Translations under genes and position numbers: made by a program | Assembly (NCBI GenBank): GCA_903895695.1 | Contig: CAITUY010000173.1 | Location: 1-34,459 of the forward strand | Origin: an uncultured bacterium | GTDB lineage: Bacteria > Verrucomicrobiota > Kiritimatiellia > CAIKKV01 > CAITUY01 | DNA: 34,459 bases | Direction of reading: 5' to 3' | Part shown: one piece after another, positions 24,162 to 32,329 of the stretch | How the letters are laid out: every line of letters begins with the position of its first letter | Numbering within the stretch: position 1 is the first letter of the stretch | The notes under the pieces: generated by a model | Database searches by the model: none | The model's input: the letters and a program-made list of their open reading frames with translations, nothing else | What the model was told of the DNA's origin: nothing

Positions 24162-26531
24162 GTGCCGGGGATCAGCTCCGGCCGGTCCGGGAGTACTCCT
24201 ATTCGCACTACACTTGGACTCAATGACGTGTGGCGGTTTAGTCCCGACCCGCACCGGGACGGCGAGTCGCTCGGATACCATCGGCCCGACCAGACCTTTC
24301 CCCTCTGGCGGGAGGTCGCGGTCCCCTCGTGTTTTGAGGCCGGTTGCCCGGATATCGATTTCTATGAGGGCGTCTGCTGGTACCGCCGGACCTTTGCCGT
24401 GCCGTCCGCGTGGCACGGCCAGCGCGTGGTGCTGCGCTTTGAAGCCGTCAACTACCGGGCGCGCGTCTGGCTGAACGGCACATTCCTGGGCGAACACCGC
24501 GACGGGTTCCTGCCGTTCGAGTTCGAAGTCAGCGGCACGGTCAGATGGGACGGGCCGAACGTGCTGACGGTCTCGGTCGACAATGCCCACCACGAAGGGG
24601 ATGTTCCTGGCATGCACGTGGGGTGGCGCGGCTACGGCGGCATCATCCGCGAAGTCAGCCTCTACTCGACCTCTCCTGAATATCTCGCCCCCCTGCGTAT
24701 CACCGCCGGGCCGGACGGTCGCCTGGAAGTCCGCGCCCGGGTCCACAATGCGGGGATGACGGTGACGGAGGCCACCCTCGACGTCGCGATTGAGGATGAC
24801 GCCGGCGCCGCCTGCCTGTCGCTCAACGCCCCGGGTGTCCGGGTGGAACCCGGCGCAAGTGCCGAGGTGACGCTCACCGGCCGCCTCGCGGGAGCGCGGC
24901 CGTGGTCGCCCGCCTCGCCCATCCTGTACCGGGCGGTCGCCCGTCTCACCGTTGGCGGCGATCCCGTCGACGCGCTGGCCGCGCCCTTCGGGTTCCGCCG
25001 CATCGAGGCGACCCCGGATGGGCTTCTGTGGAACGGCGAGCGCATATTCCTCACCGGCTTCAACCGGCACGAGGACTCCCCGGCCACCGCCATGGCCCCG
25101 GATCTCCCGACTGTGCGGCGGGACCTGGAACTGATGAAGGCGGCGGGCGCAAACTTCGTGCGTCTCTGTCACTACCCGCATCATCCCGCCACGCTGGATC
25201 TGTGCGATCAACTCGGGCTGGTGGCCTTCTGTGAAGTGCCGCTCTACTTCTGGAACCAGGCCGAGGAGGGGCGGCAGACGAATCCGGCGCGTACCGAGAC
25301 CGCGTTCCGCCAGGTGGAACAGATGATCGACCGTGATTTCAACCATCCGTGCATCGCCTTCTGGTCGGTGAGCAACGAGACGCAGGAAGACGAGCCCACC
25401 GTGGCCGAGAGCAATCGTGACCTGATCCGCCGAACCCGCGCACTCGACGCCTCACGTCTCTGCGTGCACGTCAGCAACCACTGGATGAATCATCCGAACT
25501 TCGCCGAGGACAGCGTCATCTGCATCAACACGTACCCCACCATGGATTTCGAGGCGCGCGGACACCATCCCGCCACCTTCGACCTCGCGGGACGCGTGAA
25601 GGAGCGGCGCGACTTGCTGGAGAAGTTGCACCGCCAGTACCCGGGCAAGCCCATCCTGATCAGTGAATTCGGTTACAGCTCCTTCGCGGGCACGCACGGC
25701 AACTCCTTCGGGGAGGACGTGCACGCCCGGTCCATCGAGGCGGAATTCGCGACGTACGACGCGCCCTTTTTCTGCGGCGCCACCGTCTGGTGCTGGGCGG
25801 ACCATCCCTGGCCGGCCGGCCGATTCTTCGGCGGCCTCACGATCTCCCCGTTCGGTGTGGTCAGCCGCTCGCGCCGGCTGCTTGCGCCCTATTGGGCGGC
25901 CGCCAGGATGTTCCGGGCTCGCCAAGGGCTGCCCGCCCTCGCGCCACGGGGAGAGCCCGGCGGCACCACGGTGATCATGATCCGGTCGAACATGAACGAC
26001 ATCCCGCAGGCACCGTTTCCGGAGGGCTATGGCCTGCGCGCCATGACGCTTGATGACATCGGCCTATGGACCGATATCCAGCGCGATGCCGAGCCGTACC
26101 TCAAGATCGGCGCCGGGATGTTCCGGGCCGAGTTCGGCGACGACCTGGAGGCCATAGGCCGCCGCTGTTTTATTGTCACCGACGACCGGGGCCTGGGAAT
26201 CGGCACGATCAGCGCCTGGTACAACCGTGATTTTCGCGGCCGGGAAACGGGCCGGATTCACTGGGTTTCGATCCGCCCGCGCTGCCAGGGCAGGGGTCTG
26301 GCCAAGGCGGCGCTTTCCGCCGCCCTGCGGAAGCTGGCCCAGTGGCACGACGACTGTTACCTGGTCACCTCGGGAGAGCGCCTCGGCGCCATTGCCATCT
26401 ATCTCAACTTTGGTTTCGAGCCGGACATGACGCCGGCCAATGCCCCGGCCGCCTGGGCCGACATCGACCGCCGGCTCGACCATCCGGCCATCAGGAAAGC
26501 CCTGGAGTCCGCCGGGAGTGAAACGGGCTGA
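24111..26531 (+). CDS. GH2 glycosidase with C-terminal GNAT acetyltransferase domain (fusion)
   Basis: 806 residues if started at the TTG at 24111; a GTG at 24162 is the alternative and no ATG fits, so the start is uncertain. Residues 40-600 are a GH2 enzyme: jelly-roll (VCWYRRTFAVPSAWHGQRVV, WLNGTFLGEHRDGFLPFEFE), Ig-like domain, and TIM barrel with acid/base E423 in FWSVSNETQ and nucleophile E519 in PILISEFGYSS. GH2 covers beta-galactosidase, beta-glucuronidase and beta-mannosidase; the signature here is closest to glucuronidase-like members. From M623 a complete GNAT domain follows (YGLRAMTLDDIGLWTDIQRD, motif A RPRCQGRGLAKAAL, IAIYLNFGFEPD). No stop separates them. No signal peptide is visible. 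Divergent from the GH116 operon. Confidence 0.87.
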   Translation: MTRTCQAAGHLRAFGAIVPGISSGRSGSTPIRTTLGLNDVWRFSPDPHRDGESLGYHRPDQTFPLWREVAVPSCFEAGCPDIDFYEGVCWYRRTFAVPSAWHGQRVVLRFEAVNYRARVWLNGTFLGEHRDGFLPFEFEVSGTVRWDGPNVLTVSVDNAHHEGDVPGMHVGWRGYGGIIREVSLYSTSPEYLAPLRITAGPDGRLEVRARVHNAGMTVTEATLDVAIEDDAGAACLSLNAPGVRVEPGASAEVTLTGRLAGARPWSPASPILYRAVARLTVGGDPVDALAAPFGFRRIEATPDGLLWNGERIFLTGFNRHEDSPATAMAPDLPTVRRDLELMKAAGANFVRLCHYPHHPATLDLCDQLGLVAFCEVPLYFWNQAEEGRQTNPARTETAFRQVEQMIDRDFNHPCIAFWSVSNETQEDEPTVAESNRDLIRRTRALDASRLCVHVSNHWMNHPNFAEDSVICINTYPTMDFEARGHHPATFDLAGRVKERRDLLEKLHRQYPGKPILISEFGYSSFAGTHGNSFGEDVHARSIEAEFATYDAPFFCGATVWCWADHPWPAGRFFGGLTISPFGVVSRSRRLLAPYWAAARMFRARQGLPALAPRGEPGGTTVIMIRSNMNDIPQAPFPEGYGLRAMTLDDIGLWTDIQRDAEPYLKIGAGMFRAEFGDDLEAIGRRCFIVTDDRGLGIGTISAWYNRDFRGRETGRIHWVSIRPRCQGRGLAKAALSAALRKLAQWHDDCYLVTSGERLGAIAIYLNFGFEPDMTPANAPAAWADIDRRLDHPAIRKALESAGSETG

Positions 26532-26683
26532 GGGCCTGACCGGAAACCTCGCTGCCGCTTGTGGGAGCGGCGCGGCTTCCCGCGCCGGCCTGCCCTGAGC
26601 GCAATCGAAGGGCCGGAGCCGGAAGCGGCTCCGCTCCGTGTGGCAGAACGGCTTCCGGATGCGCCCCACCCCCCCGGCCCGCC
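26532..26683. repeat. REP-like inverted repeat between convergent genes (26564-26637)
   Basis: Two imperfect inverted arms, ggagcgg...cttcc...ccgg (26564-26588) and its near reverse complement (26613-26637), flank ccctgagcgcaatcgaaggg, itself partly symmetric. Located between the convergent GH2-GNAT and propeller genes, it may serve as a bidirectional transcription barrier. The form resembles bacterial REP/BIME elements. Confidence 0.55.
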
Positions 26684-27784
26684 TCACGCTGTCGCGGGCA
26701 CAAGATGCCGCGTGGCCGCGGCCAGCCGATCCAGGCTCAGTCGGACTTTCACCATGCCGATGGGATGAAAGCGGCCGTTGGGCTTCCAGGCTGTGAACAC
26801 AATCGTATAGAGGCCGTCGCCTTCCGCCACCAGGCCCAGCGGCGTCCGCATGGTCTCCCACCAGGGCGTGATCACGGGATCGAGTCGCAGGTAAGTGGCC
26901 GGGGTCCAGCGCACCCCGTCACGGGAGAGTGAGTAGCCGAACTGATTGGCGAAACCCATCTGGCCCGGGCCGCCATCAAAAAGCGAAATCAACGTGCCGT
27001 CGGGCAGCGTTTCCACGACCGGGTTTTCCACGAAAGCGGGATGGATGCTGACGACGGGATTCACGTCCGTCCCCAAGCGGAACCAGGGGCCGGCCAGGGC
27101 CTCGGCCCGCGCCAAGCCGACGTACCAGCGACCTCGGACGCCGCGCACCCGTTCCGACCCTTCGAACGCGAAACCGCCCCCCATCCACCCGTACCACGCG
27201 CCGTTGATCGCGTAGGGATGGAAAAACTGCACGCCCTGACGCCCCTCCCAGGCCTGGGTGGAGAGTCCCGGCTCAATGATTACGCCGACGTCGGTGTAGG
27301 GACCGCCGATCCCGGCCCGCCCGGGCTTACTCGAAACCGCGCGCCAGATCCGGCCGAAACAATGCACCGGGTCAATGTGCGGGTTGCAGGTGTAGGCGAC
27401 ATAGAAGCCATTCCACCGGTCTTCGGCCTCGTTAAAGACGGGGATGAAGGACCACAGCGAGCCACGCCGGTCCGAGGCCGGGTGGTCTTCGGCGATCTCG
27501 GTGTAGACGCCGTTGGCGGTGTAGAGGGTGTCCAGCCGTTTCCAATGCCGGGCGTCCGTGCTGCTCCAGTGGGCGAGGCGGGTGCGGATACGGTCATAGG
27601 ACCGTTCGCGGCCCGGCAGCCCGGCCCGCTCGGTGGTGAAGAGGTGATAGACCCCGTCCAACTTCAGCAAACGGCTTCCCTCGAACCCGCCCTGGATGTC
27701 CTCGGTCCCGGGCATGCCCTGGTCGACCACCGGTTCGCTCGCGCCGTCGGTCACGTCGAAAATGCAGGATTCGTCTGAGTTCAT
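26684..27784 (-). CDS. Five-bladed beta-propeller glycosidase-like protein (GH43/GH32/GH130 clan type)
   Basis: 366 residues. The start reads QGGFEGSRLLKLDGVYHLFT, the E-x-x-R-(L/V)-x-x-x-x-G-x-Y-(H/Y)-L-F block of propeller glycosidases. Later blocks DRRGSLWSFIPVFNEAEDRW, YTCNPHIDPVHCFGRIWRA, GPYTDVGVI and NPVVETLPDGTLISLFDGG mark successive blades. Which acidic residues are catalytic cannot be fixed by eye, so the family assignment is to the fold. No signal peptide, so cytoplasmic. The ATG at 27782-27784 lies 13 bp after the Gfo/Idh/MocA stop, making it the last gene of the second minus-strand operon. A poor ribosome binding site suggests coupling. Confidence 0.75.
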   Translation of the reverse strand: MNSDESCIFDVTDGASEPVVDQGMPGTEDIQGGFEGSRLLKLDGVYHLFTTERAGLPGRERSYDRIRTRLAHWSSTDARHWKRLDTLYTANGVYTEIAEDHPASDRRGSLWSFIPVFNEAEDRWNGFYVAYTCNPHIDPVHCFGRIWRAVSSKPGRAGIGGPYTDVGVIIEPGLSTQAWEGRQGVQFFHPYAINGAWYGWMGGGFAFEGSERVRGVRGRWYVGLARAEALAGPWFRLGTDVNPVVSIHPAFVENPVVETLPDGTLISLFDGGPGQMGFANQFGYSLSRDGVRWTPATYLRLDPVITPWWETMRTPLGLVAEGDGLYTIVFTAWKPNGRFHPIGMVKVRLSLDRLAAATRHLVPATA

Positions 27785-27797
27785 GGAACTGGCCGCT

Positions 27798-28694
27798 TCA
27801 GGCCTTAACCGGAACGGGGGTCCCCGTGTTGAACGCTTGCTGGGCGGCGTCGAGCAACGCCATCACTTCGACGGTGTCCTCGAAGGCGAGCGGGGCGCTT
27901 CCGGTCCGGAAGAACTTCTCGATCTCGATCAACTGGAGGGTATAGGCGCGGCTCATGTCGACGATGAAGGCCGCCGCCTTGCCGTCGCCCGAGCGCAGTG
28001 TCCCGCCGTAGGTGTAATTCCCGTTCGACAGTTCGACCACGCCGCGCCGGCCATCGGTATATTCCGCAACGCACACCACACCCGCGCGGCCCCGCACGAC
28101 GGTCATAGTGGCCGCACCGCGGCCCATGGCGCGCTCCAGCATCTCGAAGGCGTGGACCCCGTACCAGACGATGGAACTGCCCACGGGGGCTTCGCCCAGC
28201 GGTCCGAAGGTGTTGGCCTGGGCCGGGGCCGGGACGGTTGCGCACGCGTCCAGCAGGGCGGTGACATAGCGCAGACTCGAACTGGACATCACCTTCAGTT
28301 TCTTTGCCGCGACCAAGGCAGCGATCTCGCGGCCGGCGCCGATGGAATCGGCCAGCGGCTTGTCCAGGTAGATCGGTTTGCCGAGGGCCGCGCACTTGCG
28401 GAAGAACTCGACGTGGCGGGCCGGGTCATTGATCTCGATCATGATCGCATCGCAGTCCGCCACCGCTTCCTCAAAGCTCTCCGTGACCTTCACCCCCCAG
28501 CCTTCCAGCACCTTCTGCCGCGCGTCCAGGCCGTCTCTGTTCTGGAAGGGGGTTTCAAAACGCATGCACGTCGTCACGCGCAGGTTGGCGACTTTCTGGT
28601 CAGCCGGGCAGTCCCCGGCCTGCATTCTCCTGGGGAATTCAACGCTGTGACTTGTATCCAGTCCGACTACCGCCACTCTGATTGCCTTCGACAT
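27798..28694 (-). CDS. Gfo/Idh/MocA-family oxidoreductase (short, atypical motifs)
   Basis: 298 residues, shorter than the usual 330-400. The Rossmann start RVAVVGLDTSHSVEFPRRMQ has G-L-D-T-S-H in place of G-x-G-x-x-G, and the catalytic block is KPIYLDKPLADS with D-K-P rather than E-K-P. Both variants occur in a PVC subfamily of these proteins. YGVHAFEMLERAMG is the substrate-side histidine block. An AAGGAG site lies 4 bp before the ATG. It sits 8 bp after the large GATase/PHP-like gene and 13 bp before the propeller gene, so all three are one operon. Likely a sugar dehydrogenase or related enzyme of the cytoplasm. Confidence 0.87.
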   Translation of the reverse strand: MSKAIRVAVVGLDTSHSVEFPRRMQAGDCPADQKVANLRVTTCMRFETPFQNRDGLDARQKVLEGWGVKVTESFEEAVADCDAIMIEINDPARHVEFFRKCAALGKPIYLDKPLADSIGAGREIAALVAAKKLKVMSSSSLRYVTALLDACATVPAPAQANTFGPLGEAPVGSSIVWYGVHAFEMLERAMGRGAATMTVVRGRAGVVCVAEYTDGRRGVVELSNGNYTYGGTLRSGDGKAAAFIVDMSRAYTLQLIEIEKFFRTGSAPLAFEDTVEVMALLDAAQQAFNTGTPVPVKA

Positions 28695-28702
28695 GTTGCT
28701 CC

Positions 28703-31700
28703 TTACGCCCGCACATCCAGCGACGTGCCGGCCTTGACCGTGATCTTCTGCTTGATGGGTTTGAACCCCTTGATGGCCGGGGCCGTAACGAGTTCGGTCG
28801 CAACGTCCTTGTCCGTCGGATTGTTCACCCGGAACCAGGCTTCCTTCGCGTTCCAGATCACGACGGAAACAAACAGGTCCGGCGCACAGGTTGCCACGTT
28901 GCCGGCGTAGAAGTCCACCGTCTTGTCGGCGTCAAACGAGAGCATGCCGGTGCCCGGGGCCACGCCGAACGCATCCTGTTTCGGCAGTTCGGGCTGCCAA
29001 GAACCGTCGGGGCGGCCGATATAATTCACCGTGCCGGTCTGTGGGAAGCACGCGAAGTACTCCAGCCGGTCTGCATCCGAACGCCACACGGCGGAGGCGA
29101 TGCGCGGGTTGAGCCCGCGAATCTCGCAGGGAACGGTATCGAGGAGCGCCTGGCCCTGTGCATTCTTGCACTTACCGGCAATGCCGCCATCCTTCGCGGT
29201 AAACTGGGCGGTGAAGGCCAGCCTGTCCAGCACGCCCTGCTTCAGGGTAAACTCGAACGGCGCGGTCCCGTGGAAGCCCATGGCCGCCAGCGCCGTTTCG
29301 GCCCTGGCATCCATGTTGGAGGTGAACCCCTTGCCGAACAGCCCGCCTTCCGCGAGATTGCGCCACTCGAACGGCAGTTCGCGCAGATAGATATAACTGG
29401 CCGTGACATTCGTGCCGGCCGGGAAGCGAGTGCCGGCCGCCGGCGCCGGGTACCCGATCTGAGTACCGACGAGTCGCAGCCCGGGCGACAGCACGACGAC
29501 GCCGGCCACGTAGCTGCCAACGGGCAGATCCACCGGCGCTTTGAGCGCGGATACCGTCGTCGGTTCCTGTCCCGGCAAAATGACGCGCTGGCGCGTTGGG
29601 GGAACCTGAAACATCACGGGGTACAGGGCGCCCTTGATGTCCGGCTCGATATTCTTCTTGATGTGAACCTGGACCTGCACCCGCGCCGTGGCAAAGGCCC
29701 CGCTACGCGGCTTGAAGCACGTGGTGCGCTCGTAGCCGTCCACATACTCCGTCGGTTGCACGCCGTAGGGCGACCTGGAATCCCCGCCGATCTGCTCCCA
29801 CTCGGCGTTAAGGTACTTCGACGTCAGGTCCACGTCGTCCACCTGCACATGCTGCGAATAGAATGGGAAGTCCAGAATGTGGCTGATGTTGCTGCGATTG
29901 CTCCATTGCCAACCCGCCACCCCTTCCAACGTGTTCTTGCCCGGCAGGCTATAGGTGACGAACGGCGACCGCGTGCCGGTATAGATGACCAGCGTGCCGA
30001 GCCAGTTCTGCTTGTCGCCGCAGCGCAGGCGCCAGTTGCGGGACACCGTCCGGATCGGCGGCGAGAGCACGCGCCGCCCCTTGGCATCCTTCGCCTGGAG
30101 CAGAAACTCGTGCTGCATATCGTGGAAGCTGTCCACCAGCGCGGTGAAGTTGGTCGCGTTGGGCGTCCAGCGCCCGGCCAGGTCGAAGCCGTCGGTCAGG
30201 GTCACTTCGGTGATGGGCTCCGTGCCCGAGACGCCGAGGCCCACGCGGAAGTGGTCGCGTTCGTCCTTCGACTTGCCGATATCTTTGTTCCAGATGCTCC
30301 ACCCGTCGAGGATGGGCCCCTCGGAGATGAAGTACCGCGGCGGGTCGTCGAAGTTGTGCGTCAACGCATAGTGGAAGTAATCCACGGCCTGGACCAGCGT
30401 CGGCGCCGGCAGGATCTGCTGGAACCCGTTCGCCGCCGCCGTCGCGACTTGAGCCGGGTCCGACACTTCGTGCGCCGCGATCGGGAACGGCGTGCCGTCG
30501 CTGAGCGTCTGCCACTGATAGCTCATCAGCGCATCGTCCACCAGTTTGCCCGCGCCGTCATAGGTGTAGACCGTCACACCCTGGAAGTGCTTCCACATCT
30601 TCGGGTGCAGTTTGCCGGAACCGGGGCGATGCACGGCGGTGAGCTGCCCCGCCCACCCCAGCGACAGCATGCGCAGGTCCTTGAGCTTCTTCCCGTCCGG
30701 GGTGAGCGACGTCGGATTCGGGAAGCGACGTACGCCGAGCACGAGATAACGCTGGCCCCAGGCGTCCTCCAGGTCATAGCCCGGCACGCACGCGAACGTT
30801 TCATCGGAGTTGGCGTCGCAATCTTTCACGAGTTTCGACCACTTCTCCGCGCTCACATCCTCCATGGTCTCGGTAAAGTAGACTGCGGAATAGCCGGCCT
30901 TCTGCGCGGCGTCGCGGTACTCCTTGACCGTCCCCTTGCCGCTGCTGGCGACGGAGCGCACACCGACCAGCGCCTTGAAATACTTCATCTCGCCGATGAC
31001 ATTGGGGTCGGGCAGTTCGTCGTAATAGAAGAGCGAACTGTACCACTTGGGAATCACGCGGTGACGCCACGTCGGCGGCGGGACGAGGGTGTGCCAGTCC
31101 GTGGCGGGCGACAGGCCCACCTGCTTGGGCAGTTCGGCCGGGAGCGCTGAGCCGCGTCCCAGGTCGTTCTTCGAACTGTTATCCTCCATGTACCGGTATA
31201 CATTGACGAACAACTTGCCCAGGTCGCTCGCCGGGCCGTTCGTCAAGCCGTTGAGCGCGATGCCCTTGATCGCGCCGGTATCCGCTTCGCCCTGGTGCCA
31301 ACTGGCGGAATACGCCTGCGTCAGGGTGTAGTAGGCGTGAATGGCACTGACCGCCAGGAAGCCCTTGCCGACCGGCCGTATCGCCACGATGGTGCGATTC
31401 TCCGTAAGGCGGGGCCCGACATTGTTGTTGTCAACCGGTTCATGCGTGCCGGAGGTGGGCTTGCCGGCCGCCAGGACCGTCCAGTCCTTCGTCGTCGTGA
31501 AGGGGGTGGTGCCGTACGCCAGGTCCCAGCGCAGGATGTGAAGGGGGTAGAGGATGCACGTCAGCCCTTTCACGATGGGGTGATCGCCCACGATCACGCC
31601 CGCCGCATAGGCGCCGTTGACATGTTCGTAGTCCCACGTGTTCTTCTTGTCCGTGACCTTGATGGTCTCCGCGTCATCGCGCAACCCCTGCGCGAAGAAG

Positions 31701-32131
31701 GTCGCGCCATAGCGGCCCAGGAAGGCGTTATACCCATTGGCGTAGAACTCGCCGAATTCCGTGCCGGCCACCTCGAACAACACGCCGCCGCCCGCGGTCA
31801 TATAGTCCTGAATCGCCGTCAGATTGGCCGGAATGTTGACCAGCCGCCACCCGTAGACGTTGTACTCCTCACCAGGGTATGGCACGTCGGTCAGAATGAC
31901 GGCCCCGAAGTGCTTCAGGTACTCGGACGTGAGTGGAACAGACAAGCTCACGTTCGTGACCGTGAAGCCGGCGCTCACGAGGTCCTGCTTGTAGTGCTCG
32001 TCCATCTCGCCATCCGAGGTCAGGACCAGCAGCGAACTCTGGGCCCCGACCGCCGAAGCCGGTCGCGCCGCCCCCAGCCACGCCGCCACCATCACGCAGA
32101 CCCAACCCACGATTCCCAGCATCTTCTTCAT
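28703..32131 (-). CDS. Large secreted GATase-like and PHP-like multidomain protein
   Basis: 1142 residues. The signal peptide MLGIVGWVCVMVAAWLG ... RPASA ends in A-S-A. Residues 30-330 are a GATase1/ThuA-like fold (SLLVLTSDGEMDEHYKQDLV, FGAVILTDVPYPGEEY, YMTAGGGVLFEVAGTEFGEF). Residues 370-680 resemble a PHP-like domain (GTVKEYRDAAQKAGYSAVYF, EKWSKLVKDCDANSDETFA, GYDLEDAWGQRYLVLG), although the metal-binding H-x-H is not obvious. The remainder is beta-rich. The ATG at 32129-32131 is the first of two close methionines. It heads the second minus-strand operon. Its N-domain parallels the last protein of the first operon. Function unknown; an extracytoplasmic role in glycan handling is inferred from context. 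Confidence 0.75.
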   Translation of the reverse strand: MKKMLGIVGWVCVMVAAWLGAARPASAVGAQSSLLVLTSDGEMDEHYKQDLVSAGFTVTNVSLSVPLTSEYLKHFGAVILTDVPYPGEEYNVYGWRLVNIPANLTAIQDYMTAGGGVLFEVAGTEFGEFYANGYNAFLGRYGATFFAQGLRDDAETIKVTDKKNTWDYEHVNGAYAAGVIVGDHPIVKGLTCILYPLHILRWDLAYGTTPFTTTKDWTVLAAGKPTSGTHEPVDNNNVGPRLTENRTIVAIRPVGKGFLAVSAIHAYYTLTQAYSASWHQGEADTGAIKGIALNGLTNGPASDLGKLFVNVYRYMEDNSSKNDLGRGSALPAELPKQVGLSPATDWHTLVPPPTWRHRVIPKWYSSLFYYDELPDPNVIGEMKYFKALVGVRSVASSGKGTVKEYRDAAQKAGYSAVYFTETMEDVSAEKWSKLVKDCDANSDETFACVPGYDLEDAWGQRYLVLGVRRFPNPTSLTPDGKKLKDLRMLSLGWAGQLTAVHRPGSGKLHPKMWKHFQGVTVYTYDGAGKLVDDALMSYQWQTLSDGTPFPIAAHEVSDPAQVATAAANGFQQILPAPTLVQAVDYFHYALTHNFDDPPRYFISEGPILDGWSIWNKDIGKSKDERDHFRVGLGVSGTEPITEVTLTDGFDLAGRWTPNATNFTALVDSFHDMQHEFLLQAKDAKGRRVLSPPIRTVSRNWRLRCGDKQNWLGTLVIYTGTRSPFVTYSLPGKNTLEGVAGWQWSNRSNISHILDFPFYSQHVQVDDVDLTSKYLNAEWEQIGGDSRSPYGVQPTEYVDGYERTTCFKPRSGAFATARVQVQVHIKKNIEPDIKGALYPVMFQVPPTRQRVILPGQEPTTVSALKAPVDLPVGSYVAGVVVLSPGLRLVGTQIGYPAPAAGTRFPAGTNVTASYIYLRELPFEWRNLAEGGLFGKGFTSNMDARAETALAAMGFHGTAPFEFTLKQGVLDRLAFTAQFTAKDGGIAGKCKNAQGQALLDTVPCEIRGLNPRIASAVWRSDADRLEYFACFPQTGTVNYIGRPDGSWQPELPKQDAFGVAPGTGMLSFDADKTVDFYAGNVATCAPDLFVSVVIWNAKEAWFRVNNPTDKDVATELVTAPAIKGFKPIKQKITVKAGTSLDVRA

Positions 32132-32329
32132 CTTCAGCCCCCGATGAGTTGCCCTATTTCCTTACGCCCGTCCTGGAAGCACTCGCACCTCGAATCCGGA
32201 GGCCAAAGGTAACCCGTCGCTAGGCACAAAAGAAACCGAAAAAGTTTGTCTCCATATGTGTCAAGATGCTACGCGTGTCTCTGCCTCTGTGTCGGCTCGT
32301 CAAAGGAATACCTGCAGGAGAAGTGTGAC
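32132..32329. promoter_or_regulatory. Divergent promoter region between the GATase/PHP-like and CBM9-like genes
   Basis: The roughly 200-bp gap must drive both genes. A perfect TTGACA lies on the minus strand at 32259-32264, but the sequence 17 bp downstream (TTTCGG) is a poor -10. An A/T-rich block (32227-32246) lies in between. No clear operator palindrome is seen. Confidence 0.3.

Noticed and set aside
24063..25346. Upstream extension of the GH116 frame over the divergent gene
   Set aside because: It is antisense to well-supported GH2 coding sequence and has Gly/Arg/His-rich shadow composition; the family start motif lies just after the ATG at 24062.
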